Shown here piece after piece: positions 1-8,243 of a stretch of DNA of 38,837 nt. Source of the DNA: an uncultured Gammaproteobacteria bacterium (GTDB taxonomy: Bacteria; Pseudomonadota; Gammaproteobacteria; Pseudomonadales; Pseudohongiellaceae); contig CALEJT010000055.1 in assembly GCA_937898685.1 (NCBI GenBank), forward strand, positions 1-38,837, given 5' to 3'. Within the stretch, counting starts at the first letter, position 1, and each line of letters starts with the position of its first letter. A model generated the notes under the pieces. It searched no databases, was not told where the DNA came from, and saw nothing but the letters and a program-made list of their open reading frames with translations. A program made the position numbers and the translations under genes.

Positions 1-7
1 AGAAGTT

Positions 8-472
8 TCACTTACGTGTGATGGGATTGGCCTTGGCGTCGTTGAGGAAATTCTGACCATTGCGCACGGCGGCAGCGAGGCGGGTCATGTCCTGCACCGT
101 CAAACCGTAGTAAGTGGTGGACGACACGTCGAGGTTGCTCGAGGCGAGGTTGATGACCTTGGTGTAGAAGCGTCCGGGCGGGGTGTTCTCACCGAAGCGC
201 GGCGCCTTCGGAAACTTACCGGCCCGGCTCATCTCACCAAGAGCGACCGTCACCTGAGTGACGTTGGCTTCGAGATCCCCTTCCATCCCAAAGGCGACTT
301 CGATGGCTGCCTGTGCAATCTGATCCACCGTAGCCGTTTCCGCAGTTACCCCTTTGGGGAGCGCGGCGAGGATGGCGTTCTGCGTGGCGACGTCATTCGC
401 CTTCTGGGCCTGGGCACCAAAGGCGAATAAAGAAAGAAGCAGGAGAAGACTGATCCTTGCGAACGACTTCAT
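8..472 (-). CDS. Small exported protein of unknown function, last gene of cluster A
   Basis: This 154-residue protein begins with a clear Sec signal peptide: a short basic start, a leucine-rich core and a likely cut after GAQA at about residue 22. The mature part is mostly helical-looking and has no cysteine, no catalytic motif and no domain I recognise. It should therefore lie in the periplasm or at the outer membrane. Its ATG follows the stop of the upstream ankyrin gene by one base and has no good ribosome binding site of its own, which points to translational coupling and co-transcription with that gene. The role is unknown; position suggests it is an accessory of the ankyrin/DUF1552/DUF1592 cluster. 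The gene is complete, with a TGA stop at 8-10. Confidence 0.75.
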   Translation of the reverse strand: MKSFARISLLLLLSLFAFGAQAQKANDVATQNAILAALPKGVTAETATVDQIAQAAIEVAFGMEGDLEANVTQVTVALGEMSRAGKFPKAPRFGENTPPGRFYTKVINLASSNLDVSSTTYYGLTVQDMTRLAAAVRNGQNFLNDAKANPITRK

Positions 473-473
473 G

Positions 474-1964
474 TTACTGACTCAGGAGTTGATCGATGAA
501 GGCAACGGTTTCCGTATGCCCCTTCAGCTCTGCCAGATCGCGCGGCGTGTGACCACCGACGTCCTTCGCCGTGATGTCGACACCGAGCTCATGGACCAAC
601 TGCAGCACTTCGTTCCAACCTGCCTTGGCAGCACCGTGTGCTGCGTTCTGACCATTGGCGGCAACGTCGTGAATGTTGGCGCCGGCATCGAGCAGCAATT
701 GCACGACTTCGCGCGCTTGCTCACCAGTGGTGAACTCCCCGGAAATCGGCACTTCGCGGAAGATGCCATAGACACGCCACACACCTGCGGCGGCGAGAAC
801 TGGAGTCACTTCGAAGAGAATGTTCGGGATGTCGACACGCGCGCCGTACTCGAGCAGCAACTTCACGGCTTCGATGTCGCCAGCTTTTGCCGCCTTGTGC
901 AGTGCAGTGGCTCCGGCACTCAACACGCGGGAATCGGGGCTACCGTCGGTATAGCCACGGTCACCACCACGGAAAGGCGGTTCGTGTTTGAGACGCATGT
1001 TCACGTAGACGCCACGGTCCAACATCATGCGCGCAACATCGAGCGCAGTGTGTTTGTCGGTCGAAGGCAGATCTCCGCGGCTGCTGCTGGTCATCTGGTG
1101 AAGGTCGATGGCATTGTAGAGCGCCGTGCGGCCCCACCAGTCCCAACGTTTGACGTCGGCGCCACGTTCGATCAATAGCGCTGCCGTGTCGTAATGCAGA
1201 TTGAGCGTGGCGAGATGTAGGGGCGTCTGGCCCCAGAGATCGGTGAGGTTGATGTCCGCACCACCATCCAGCAATGCGGCAGCACATTCGACACAACCTT
1301 CTCTTGCTGCGTAGAGCAACGGCGTGTAGCCCCCGGGGTCGAGCGGCTTCACACGCGGTTCGGACGTGATCCAACGCGGCCAATTGTGATCCTTGCTGCG
1401 CGCATCCACTTCGGCACCATGTTCCACCAGGAGCCGCACCATCGCCGGCTGACGTTGGGCCGCTGCCCACATCAGAGCGGTCTGACCACCCCAGTTTTCG
1501 CGGGCGTTGATGTTGGCGCCTTTGTCGAGCAAGAGCTTGGCCGTCTCGACCTGACCGGTGCGGGCTACGGCCATCAGCAAGGTCTGACCTTCACTGTTGG
1601 GTGATTCGATGTCGCCACCGGCATCGATCAAAGCCTTCATGATGGCGTAATCACCGTGCTCGGAGGCGACGCTCATCGGCGTAGCGCCATAGTCGTTGCG
1701 ACGATTGGGATCTGCGCCTTCGTCCAGCAACAGTTCCACCAGTTCGCGATCCTTGCGGTAGACGGCCCAGTGCAGCGCAGTGGTGCCATCGACCGAAGGC
1801 TCGTTGACGTCGGCACCGCTGGCGATGAGACGCATTGCAGCCTGCCGTTCGCCGTCGTTCACGAGATCCGGCAAGGAGTCGATCGCGTATGCGGGTAGCG
1901 CCAGCAACAAAGAGCTCGCCAGCGCCAGGCTGGTCAGTCGCACGTGTGACACGGCACGTCCCAT
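474..1964 (-). CDS. Exported ankyrin-repeat protein (cluster A)
   Basis: The protein has a Sec signal peptide ending near LPAYA and then about ten ankyrin repeats running almost to the C terminus. Typical repeat cores such as TALHWAV, LLLDEGADPN, TPLHLA and LLLEYGARVD recur at about 33-residue spacing. Ankyrin repeats are protein-binding scaffolds, so a periplasmic partner is likely, plausibly one of the co-encoded DUF1552 or DUF1592 proteins (inference). I chose the ATG at 1964 (496 residues): GGAAG lies six bases upstream, and the start sits one base after the DUF1552 stop. A TTG at 1979 would add five residues but overlaps the upstream gene. A longer linker between repeats, around residues 280-340, has weaker repeat character. 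Confidence 0.88.
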   Translation of the reverse strand: MGRAVSHVRLTSLALASSLLLALPAYAIDSLPDLVNDGERQAAMRLIASGADVNEPSVDGTTALHWAVYRKDRELVELLLDEGADPNRRNDYGATPMSVASEHGDYAIMKALIDAGGDIESPNSEGQTLLMAVARTGQVETAKLLLDKGANINARENWGGQTALMWAAAQRQPAMVRLLVEHGAEVDARSKDHNWPRWITSEPRVKPLDPGGYTPLLYAAREGCVECAAALLDGGADINLTDLWGQTPLHLATLNLHYDTAALLIERGADVKRWDWWGRTALYNAIDLHQMTSSSRGDLPSTDKHTALDVARMMLDRGVYVNMRLKHEPPFRGGDRGYTDGSPDSRVLSAGATALHKAAKAGDIEAVKLLLEYGARVDIPNILFEVTPVLAAAGVWRVYGIFREVPISGEFTTGEQAREVVQLLLDAGANIHDVAANGQNAAHGAAKAGWNEVLQLVHELGVDITAKDVGGHTPRDLAELKGHTETVAFIDQLLSQ

Positions 1965-1965
1965 A

Positions 1966-3297
1966 TCAGACTTCCGCAAAGGTTCCGGTGCTGTTACCCA
2001 ATTTCTCGACGCCCTGGATACCGGCGCGCTCGAGAATCGTGAGGATCAGGTTGGCGTGCGGCGTGTTCGCTGCATACGACAGGTGCTGACCACCTTTGAT
2101 GCGACCATAGCCGGTGCCGAAGATCGCGGACGGCAGCGGATCGGCGTTGTGCGCGTTCGAGTCGCTCATGTTGCTGCCCCACAGGAGAATGGAGTGATCG
2201 AGGATCGTGCCATCTCCGTCTGGCGTGGAGGCAAGGCGATCGAGGAAGCGCGCGAATAGTTTGGAATGATAAGTCTGCACCATGGCGCACTTGTCCATCT
2301 TGTCGGGCACGTAACGGTGGTGCGACAGCGGATGGTAGGCGTCGGAGATGCCAATCTGGTTGTAAGTCAGCATGCTGATTTCTGCAGAAACCATCATGGA
2401 CACGACGCGCGTGAGCTCGGCTTCGTAGGCGAGCGCCGTCAGATCGAACATCAGGTTGATGTGTTCCTCCCAATTGCCGGGAACACCGAGCGGAGCATCC
2501 GGCAGATCGAGACCGCTGAGGTCCTGCGCACCGAGTTTCTGCACCTGGCGCTCGACGTCGCGCACGGAATCCAGATATTCCTCCATGCGCATGCGATCGG
2601 AGGCACCGAGTTTGCCGTTGAGCGAGTTGGCGCTTTCGGACACCAGATCCAGCAGGCTGAACTTCTGGTTCATGATCGATTCGCGCTCCTGCGCGGTATC
2701 GCCCTGCCCGAACATGCGGAAGAACAGTTTGCGCGGGTTGTGTTCCATCGGCAGCGGCTGAGTACGCGTGCGGAAGGATACCGTCGAACCATAGCCACAA
2801 CCGAGGTTGGCATCGCAGGCACCGGCGCTCGAAGACTTCACTTCAGTGCAGAGTTCGAGCGAAGGGAACGGCGTGTCCTGACCCAGCTGCTGCGCAGCGA
2901 TCTGGTCGGCGGAGATGCCGTAGTTGGGATCGTTCTGGTCCACCGTGAATGGGGAAGCGCAGCTCAACCAGGTGCCGGGCTGCGTGGCGTGTACGCCAGC
3001 ACCTTCCGCGGCGGTGTTGCGCAGGTTGCTGACGATCGTCATCTGCTCCTTGTACTTCGCGAGCGGCGCCAGGATCGGCGTGATCTCGAAATCACGACCA
3101 GTCGCAGTGGGCGTCCACTTATCCATGATGGCGCCATGCGGGAAATAGAAGAAGCCGAGCTTGGGCCGTGGTGCGGCCGGCGTTTGTGCCAATGCGGTAC
3201 CGGCCGGAATCATGGCATCGAGCAGAGGCAATGCCATTGCCACCCCGGTGCCCCGCAACAAAGCCCTACGCGAAAGATGTTTCTTGGTGATGAACAT
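1966..3297 (-). CDS. DUF1552 family protein with Tat signal (cluster A)
   Basis: The 443-residue protein starts with a twin-arginine signal (SRRALLRG at about residues 9-16, then a hydrophobic stretch and ALAQ), so it is probably exported folded to the periplasm. The body matches the DUF1552 family in length and in landmark segments: GFFYFPHGA near the start, a central MFDLTALAYEAELTRV block, and DHSILLWGSNMSD followed by LPSAIFG near the end. The family is related in layout to DUF1501 sulfatase-like proteins, but its activity has not been settled as far as I know. A GAGGG ribosome binding site lies eight bases before the ATG. The gene is 38 bases downstream of the DUF1592 gene and one base upstream of the ankyrin gene, so the three form one operon. 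A close paralogue lies at 16181-17536. Confidence 0.9.
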   Translation of the reverse strand: MFITKKHLSRRALLRGTGVAMALPLLDAMIPAGTALAQTPAAPRPKLGFFYFPHGAIMDKWTPTATGRDFEITPILAPLAKYKEQMTIVSNLRNTAAEGAGVHATQPGTWLSCASPFTVDQNDPNYGISADQIAAQQLGQDTPFPSLELCTEVKSSSAGACDANLGCGYGSTVSFRTRTQPLPMEHNPRKLFFRMFGQGDTAQERESIMNQKFSLLDLVSESANSLNGKLGASDRMRMEEYLDSVRDVERQVQKLGAQDLSGLDLPDAPLGVPGNWEEHINLMFDLTALAYEAELTRVVSMMVSAEISMLTYNQIGISDAYHPLSHHRYVPDKMDKCAMVQTYHSKLFARFLDRLASTPDGDGTILDHSILLWGSNMSDSNAHNADPLPSAIFGTGYGRIKGGQHLSYAANTPHANLILTILERAGIQGVEKLGNSTGTFAEV

Positions 3298-3335
3298 GGT
3301 GCCGACCCTCTCGGTTCCGCAACGGTTGTATTTAC

Positions 3336-5813
3336 CTACTGTTGCACGGCATTGCTTGCCGCCAGAACTTCCACGCTGGGAGTGCTCTTCATTCGGAACT
3401 GCTCACTGCCGACGATCTTCAAGACCAACGTTGAAAATCTGTAATTGTCTTCAGCTGCCTCACGCACGATGCGACGCACCGTGGGCATGTCCTGATACTC
3501 GATACTTCGACCGAGGCCGAAGGTCATTAATTTCTCGGTAAAGGTTTGCGCGAACTGTTCCGGGCGCTGCAGGATGGCGTTGCGCAGGTCCACCGGGCCA
3601 TTCACGGGCGTGCCATCCGCCATCACGCCGGAGGCATCCACCGGGGTTCTCGCCCAACGATCGATGTCCTGCCAGCGGCCCACGGCATCGAAATTCTCGA
3701 GCGCGAAGCCGAGCGGATCGATCACGCCATGGCAGCCATTGCACGAAGGATTGGCGCGGTGTTTTTCGAGTCGTTCGCGCACCGTGCTGTATTCCTGACC
3801 GATTTCGATTTCCTCAAATCCCTCGACATCCGGCGGCGGCGCTGCGGGCGGTGTGCCCATGATGCGCTCGAGCAACCATTTACCGCGCAGTACGGGCGAA
3901 GTCCGGTTGGGATAGGAGGACACCATCAACACTGCACCTTTGCCCAAGAGACCGAAACGGCGCTCGTCGTCGAGCTGCACACGCTGGAAGGCGCTGCCAC
4001 GAACCCCGTTGATGCCGTAGTGCAGCGCGACGTTTTCATTGAGGAAAGTGTGATCGGCGGTGAGCAGATCGAGGACGCTGCGATCCTCTTCGAAGATGCT
4101 CTGCAGGAACAGCAGCGTTTCCTGCGTCAGATCTGCACGAATGTCGCGATCGACATCGCGGAACAGCTGCGGATCAGGCGTAATGTTCTCTAGCTCTGCA
4201 AGACCCAGCCACTGATAGCCGAAGTTGTTGGCGAGGTTCTTGGCGCGCGGATCGCGCAGCATGCGCAGCACCTGTTGCTCCAACACAGCGGGATCTTTCA
4301 GACCATCGTCGGCTGCGATCTCCAGCAGGGTTTCGTCGGGTACGGAGCTCCACAGGAAGAACGACAGGCGGGAAGCCAATTCGATGCTGGTCAATTCGTA
4401 CGTGGTACCGGGCGGCAACGAATCCTGGACTGGTTCTATGCGGTAAAGGAATTTGGGATGCGACAGGATGCCCGACAGTGCAAAGCTGATCCCTTTTTCG
4501 AAACCACCTTCGGAAGCACCGAGATCGTACATGCGCATCAACAACTCGGTGTCTTCATCCGCCAGCGTGCCCCGGAAAGCCTCGTTGCCCAAAGTAGTGA
4601 CGATCTGACGGGCGCAGCTGAGTTCTTCGGCATCCTGGTCGGGATGACAGGAAAAGATTTTCTCGCGGCTCGGGGTGGTGCTGAGACCAGTCGGCTCGAC
4701 CGGACCGTAAATTTCAAAGGAACCGAGACGCACGATCGCATCCTGACCATGACGCGGTGTCATCTGTTGTAGCGGCGAGTCGGACTCGGCGAATGAACGA
4801 TGCAAGAAGAACACGGCAACTTTGTGCGGACCCGCGGTGGTCGTGAACGGAATGTCACGCAGACGCGCGTTCAGCTCATCGATGGCAGGTGCGCGCAGGG
4901 TATCGAGACGGCCGGCTTCCTCGAGACCACCGATCGTGGTTTCGAAAAACTTCTTGCCGTCGATCGTGGCGATCAGCGTGTTCTCATGCTCCATACTGCC
5001 AACGGCAAGACCTGAGGCGATGTTGCCGATGTTGAGCAGATACTTGCCGTCGCTCGGGAAGTAATGCTCGACAACTGCTCCACCGCGCGTGCCGAGCGGC
5101 AGTCCGTCGACGTGGAACGACTGCCCCACGGGCGAGAATGTATAGGGCGTGCCGGAGGGACGCGCCGCCGGTGTGCCGATCGCCTGTTCACTCACGACTC
5201 GCGCCGCGCCGAGGTATTGGTCGATGAAAGAAGGAGTGACATGCAACGCACTGGCGATGTTGTCGAAGCCATCTTCCGCACCATCCACCGGCAGGAGCCC
5301 GGAAGGATCGATCTCCAGGTGGAGCAGATCGCGGATGGCGTTGGCGTATTCGGTGCGATTGAGGCGATGCAGAGGTTTATCTACGGGATGGCGAGCGATG
5401 TGGGGTTGGTCGAGATTGCCTTCGAGCCAAGCCACGAATTTATCCAGGGCTTCTGTATCCGGTCGCTCCTGGCCGGGGGGGGGCATCATCCTGCCACGCA
5501 GTTTGCGAACGACCTTTTCCCAGGTTTCCGCATCCTTCACGAGGTTGTCGTGACTCATGAGGTCGAAGGCAAGGCCGCCACTGAAATCGTCGACGTTATG
5601 GCAATCGACGCAAAACTCGTTCAGGAAAGCCCATTGCCGTTCTGCCTGTTGGTCCAGCTCGGACTGAGCCGGCACGACCGGCGCGCTGGACTGAATACGC
5701 AACGGAGCTGAGGGTTCACCGCAGCTCGCAAGCAACAGCGTACAGCCGAGCAGGCACCCTAGCTGAGTGCCGGCCAATGCTTTTCGTGCTGTGATGATGG
5801 AGCGTCGGATCAT
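3336..5813 (-). CDS. DUF1592-type multidomain cytochrome-like lipoprotein (cluster A)
   Basis: This 825-residue protein carries a lipoprotein signal with lipobox LASC (lipidated Cys31). The domain order follows the known exported family: an N-terminal haem c-like domain with CVDCH (68-72) and a following RGRMMPPP that could supply the axial Met; DUF1587 (HRLNRTEYANAIRDLL); a beta-rich middle; DUF1595 (CARQIVTTLGNEAFR); DUF1592 (ELASRLSFFLWSSVPD); DUF1588 with a second CXXCH, CNGCH; and C-terminal DUF1585 (LMTFGLGRSIEYQDMP). Such proteins are usually encoded beside DUF1552 genes, as here. The role is probably redox or electron transfer at the envelope, with substrate unknown. It starts 11 bases after the metallo-beta-lactamase-fold gene without a clear ribosome binding site, suggesting coupling. 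Confidence 0.9.
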   Translation of the reverse strand: MIRRSIITARKALAGTQLGCLLGCTLLLASCGEPSAPLRIQSSAPVVPAQSELDQQAERQWAFLNEFCVDCHNVDDFSGGLAFDLMSHDNLVKDAETWEKVVRKLRGRMMPPPGQERPDTEALDKFVAWLEGNLDQPHIARHPVDKPLHRLNRTEYANAIRDLLHLEIDPSGLLPVDGAEDGFDNIASALHVTPSFIDQYLGAARVVSEQAIGTPAARPSGTPYTFSPVGQSFHVDGLPLGTRGGAVVEHYFPSDGKYLLNIGNIASGLAVGSMEHENTLIATIDGKKFFETTIGGLEEAGRLDTLRAPAIDELNARLRDIPFTTTAGPHKVAVFFLHRSFAESDSPLQQMTPRHGQDAIVRLGSFEIYGPVEPTGLSTTPSREKIFSCHPDQDAEELSCARQIVTTLGNEAFRGTLADEDTELLMRMYDLGASEGGFEKGISFALSGILSHPKFLYRIEPVQDSLPPGTTYELTSIELASRLSFFLWSSVPDETLLEIAADDGLKDPAVLEQQVLRMLRDPRAKNLANNFGYQWLGLAELENITPDPQLFRDVDRDIRADLTQETLLFLQSIFEEDRSVLDLLTADHTFLNENVALHYGINGVRGSAFQRVQLDDERRFGLLGKGAVLMVSSYPNRTSPVLRGKWLLERIMGTPPAAPPPDVEGFEEIEIGQEYSTVRERLEKHRANPSCNGCHGVIDPLGFALENFDAVGRWQDIDRWARTPVDASGVMADGTPVNGPVDLRNAILQRPEQFAQTFTEKLMTFGLGRSIEYQDMPTVRRIVREAAEDNYRFSTLVLKIVGSEQFRMKSTPSVEVLAASNAVQQ

Positions 5814-5824
5814 GGTCGAATTCG

Positions 5825-6784
5825 TCAGGGTATGTTCAGGAACCTATCGTTCTGTGGGTCGCGGATATGGCCTTGAATGCTGTGGAACGCCAACGTGAGA
5901 AACTGAGTAGGATCCCCCATCATGGCGTCGAATTCTGCCGTCGGCTTCGAGCGCAGCAGATCCTCGAGCGTGTCGCTCTTGATGAACGAAGCATGTATCC
6001 GGTCGAAAATCGTCAGGTACATCTGGTTCTGTGCCTTCAGTTCCTGCAAGGTCATCGGATCCCCATAGGCTGGGATGATCTTCGTGTTCTCATTCGGGAC
6101 CGTCATGAGGGCAACCCAGCTGTCCATGAAGCCACCAATGAAGCCGCCCGTCCACCAATCAATTTCAGGCCAGCGCCCATTGGACACGAGCCCGCCGGTT
6201 ACCAATACGTTCTCATCTTCGAAATAGACCCAGATATCCCCATCCGTATGACTATTCCGTAGATATCCATAATGCACCGTGCGGTCGCCGATCTGGAGCG
6301 AACCGTCTTCGAACACCGTGCGCTTGGGCAACGCCACATCCGGCAAGGGCTTGAAGGTCTGTCCGGACCACCGCTGCCAGATTTCCGTGCTCTCCCAGAG
6401 CATCGTATTTTCGTGAGCGATGATCTCGACACCCTGCTCTCCCAAAGGCAGGTTGGCGCCCGTTTGCTCAGGATGCCAGTGGGTGTTGAATAACGCTCGA
6501 TAAGGACGGCCAGGGAAATTGTCTGAAACGGCAGTTTGGAGACTTCCGAACCAGTCAGCATGCCCGCCGTCGACGAGGATCAGGCCCTCACTGCTGTCAG
6601 TAACCAGTACATTGCTTTCGGGCCCCTTCACAAACAGCGTCTTGTCCCCTAACTTCGTCGCTGTTACTTCGCGGGCCTGAGCCCACGAGATTGGCGAAGT
6701 AGCAAACGGAAAGGCAAGAGCAGTCAGGACCGTCGATTTTTTTAGAAATCCCCTTCGGGCAAGAAAAACTGAGTCGCGATCCAT
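5825..6784 (-). CDS. Metallo-beta-lactamase-fold protein with degenerate metal site
   Basis: The 319-residue protein has an N-terminal Tat-like signal (ARRGFLKK at 9-16 and a cut near WAQA) followed by a metallo-beta-lactamase fold: the strand ending in LVDGGHADW, the NTHWHPEQTG loop, then HTDGDIWVYF. The metal-binding signature is altered. The usual HXHXDH is H102-W-H104-P-E106-Q107; H179 is kept; the bridging Asp position reads TGGL (G198); and the last His position reads PAYGD (Y240). At best one metal site remains, so ordinary hydrolase activity is doubtful. Exported MBL-fold proteins of this subfamily occur beside cytochrome and quinoprotein genes (family knowledge). It is the first gene of cluster A and is divergent from the DUF6152 gene. 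Confidence 0.88.
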   Translation of the reverse strand: MDRDSVFLARRGFLKKSTVLTALAFPFATSPISWAQAREVTATKLGDKTLFVKGPESNVLVTDSSEGLILVDGGHADWFGSLQTAVSDNFPGRPYRALFNTHWHPEQTGANLPLGEQGVEIIAHENTMLWESTEIWQRWSGQTFKPLPDVALPKRTVFEDGSLQIGDRTVHYGYLRNSHTDGDIWVYFEDENVLVTGGLVSNGRWPEIDWWTGGFIGGFMDSWVALMTVPNENTKIIPAYGDPMTLQELKAQNQMYLTIFDRIHASFIKSDTLEDLLRSKPTAEFDAMMGDPTQFLTLAFHSIQGHIRDPQNDRFLNIP

Positions 6785-6880
6785 ACATTTTGCCCCCGGT
6801 TTCGCTTAATCTCGGCATCCTGGAATGGATGAACCAGATAAGTCATCAATTCTTTTTATTATCAATTTGGAGGGGAAGGT
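6785..6880. promoter_or_regulatory. Divergent intergenic region between cluster A and the DUF6152-TonB genes
   Basis: This 96-base, AT-rich gap separates two divergent transcription units and must hold the start signals of both, or of at least one. For the plus strand a TATTAT at 6857-6862 resembles a -10 box, and AGGGGAAGGT directly before the ATG at 6881 is a strong ribosome binding site; no good -35 box is visible at the right distance. For the minus strand a GGGGG lies about eight bases before the ATG at 6784. Shared regulation of both arms is likely but is inference. Confidence 0.45.
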
Positions 6881-7288
6881 ATGAAAAACACTACAAAAAG
6901 TAAACTACTAGTCGGAATCGCTTCACTTTCCGTTTCTGCACTGTTACTGAGCACTTCCGCCTCTGCCCATCACTCGCTTGCTGGCGAGTTCGACACCAGC
7001 GTCAACTTCGAGATACGCGGCGCCATCACCAAACTGGAGTGGACCAACCCGCATATCTGGATCTACCTCGACGTAACCAACGACAAGGGTGAAATCGAGA
7101 AGTGGGAATGCGAGATGGGCTCTCCCAACCAGCTCATTCGCCAGGGCTGGAAGAAAGATGACCTGCCGCTCGGCACCGTCATTCGTGCTTCGGCCAACCC
7201 TGCACGCGACGGAACCAACACCTGCAGCACGCGCCGGATCACTCTCGACGACGGAACGCCTGTATTCAGCCGCGCCGGTAATCAGTAA
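6881..7288 (+). CDS. DUF6152 family exported protein
   Basis: This 135-residue protein has a Sec signal peptide (basic MKNTTKSK, a hydrophobic core, and SASA before HHSLAGEF). The mature part shows the DUF6152 hallmarks: HHSLAGEFD right after the signal, the segment RGAITKLEWTNPHIWIYLDV, and a late CSTRRITLDDGTPVF. Two cysteines (in KWECEMG and NTCSTRR) could form a disulfide. The fold is probably a small beta barrel of the OB type, and the family has no established function. It is followed after 18 bases by another exported protein and then by the TonB receptor, all on the same strand, an arrangement seen repeatedly for this family. The start is fixed by an excellent ribosome binding site. 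Confidence 0.85.
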   Translation: MKNTTKSKLLVGIASLSVSALLLSTSASAHHSLAGEFDTSVNFEIRGAITKLEWTNPHIWIYLDVTNDKGEIEKWECEMGSPNQLIRQGWKKDDLPLGTVIRASANPARDGTNTCSTRRITLDDGTPVFSRAGNQ

Positions 7289-7306
7289 GTCATCCAGGAG
7301 AGTGCA

Positions 7307-8077
7307 ATGAATTTCACCAGACAGCTCTTAGTGGCTTGCTCCGCTACGTTCCTCTTTGCCGGATTCGTCGGCGATGCGAGCGCACAAGACATCCCGCGCC
7401 TGCCCAGCGGAAAGCCCGATTTCAACGGTGTGTGGGAATTCCCCTACGTGCCGGACATGTCGGTCAAAGGCAATGGCCGCACCATGATCGGTCCGGGCGA
7501 ACTGCCCTTCACTCCCGCCGGCAAACTGAATTTCGAACGCTACAACCCCTCCGAGGGCGACTATACGGGTGCTTGCCTGCCCTTCGGACACGTCCGTTCG
7601 ATGAACTCGCCCAACCCGGTGCAGTTCTTCCAGACCGATACCGCTTTCGCCTATCTGTTCGAGGTGAACACCTGGCACCACGCCTTCCCGATCGGTGGCG
7701 AAGACATCACCATGGATCTGCCCGCCACTTGGTACGGCAACTCCCGTGGGGATTGGGACGGCGATACCTTCGTGGTCACTACCCGCAACTACAACGGCAA
7801 GACCAAGTTGGACACGGTCGGTCATCCACACAGCCACAAGCTCGTGGTCACCGAACGCTTCACGATGCGTGATGCCAACACCATCGACTACGAAATCATC
7901 ATCGACGACCCGATCTACTACACCCAACCGTGGAACAACAAACGCGTGTTCACCCGCATGCAGGACGGCCTCGGCCTTCTGGAGTATTCGTGCGAAGAGA
8001 ACAACCGCGGCATCTGGGAGGGCCGTTTGAAAGCGCCAGATTACGACAACTGGCACACCTACGAGATGGAAGAATAA
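7307..8077 (+). CDS. Exported beta-rich protein of unknown function, companion of DUF6152
   Basis: The 256-residue protein starts with a Sec signal peptide (cut near DASAQ) and then a segment common to a large exported family, IPRLPSGKPDFNGVWEFP. A second landmark, GDWDGDTFVVTTRNYNGKT, leads into GHPHSHKLVVTERF and a DANTIDYEIIIDDPIYY segment. These match a family often found beside DUF6152 genes in proteobacteria and acidobacteria whose function I do not know. It looks like an all-beta periplasmic protein; several histidines (NTWHHAFPI, GHPHSHK) could bind metal, but that is a guess. AGGAGA sits five bases before the ATG. It is in an operon with the DUF6152 gene, and a terminator-like hairpin follows at 8095. 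Confidence 0.8.
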   Translation: MNFTRQLLVACSATFLFAGFVGDASAQDIPRLPSGKPDFNGVWEFPYVPDMSVKGNGRTMIGPGELPFTPAGKLNFERYNPSEGDYTGACLPFGHVRSMNSPNPVQFFQTDTAFAYLFEVNTWHHAFPIGGEDITMDLPATWYGNSRGDWDGDTFVVTTRNYNGKTKLDTVGHPHSHKLVVTERFTMRDANTIDYEIIIDDPIYYTQPWNNKRVFTRMQDGLGLLEYSCEENNRGIWEGRLKAPDYDNWHTYEMEE

Positions 8078-8094
8078 GGTTCGCTCTCACAACG

Positions 8095-8127
8095 AAAGGC
8101 TCGGCTAAACCGGGCCTTTCTCATTTT
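8095..8127 (+). terminator. Hairpin terminator after the DUF6152 pair
   Basis: A ten-base-pair stem (AAAGGCTCGG at 8095-8104 against CCGGGCCTTT at 8110-8119, with one G-U pair) and a five-base loop are followed by CTCATTTTT. It lies 18 bases after the stop codon. It may only partly stop transcription, since the receptor gene downstream has no strong promoter that I can see. Confidence 0.65.
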
Positions 8128-8148
8128 TGTCCATACCATTCAAAACAT

Positions 8149-8160
8149 ATGTAAGGAGGT
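8149..8160 (+). other. Start-stop codon pair on a perfect orphan Shine-Dalgarno sequence
   Basis: The 12 bases ATGTAAGGAGGT combine an ATG immediately followed by a TAA stop with a complete anti-16S-complementary TAAGGAGGT. No ATG, GTG or TTG follows at a useful distance, and the receptor start is more than 80 bases away with its own binding site. The element sits in the leader of the TonB-dependent receptor gene. It could be a ribosome standby or attenuation site, or the relic of an older gene start; the sequence alone cannot decide. Confidence 0.4.
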
Positions 8161-8243
8161 ACGAAAACAAACAAGACGCGCAACACTTCTCTTTCTAAGA
8201 ACAAAAGTAGAACAACTAGAAAAACCTCAGAGGGGAAAGAAGC

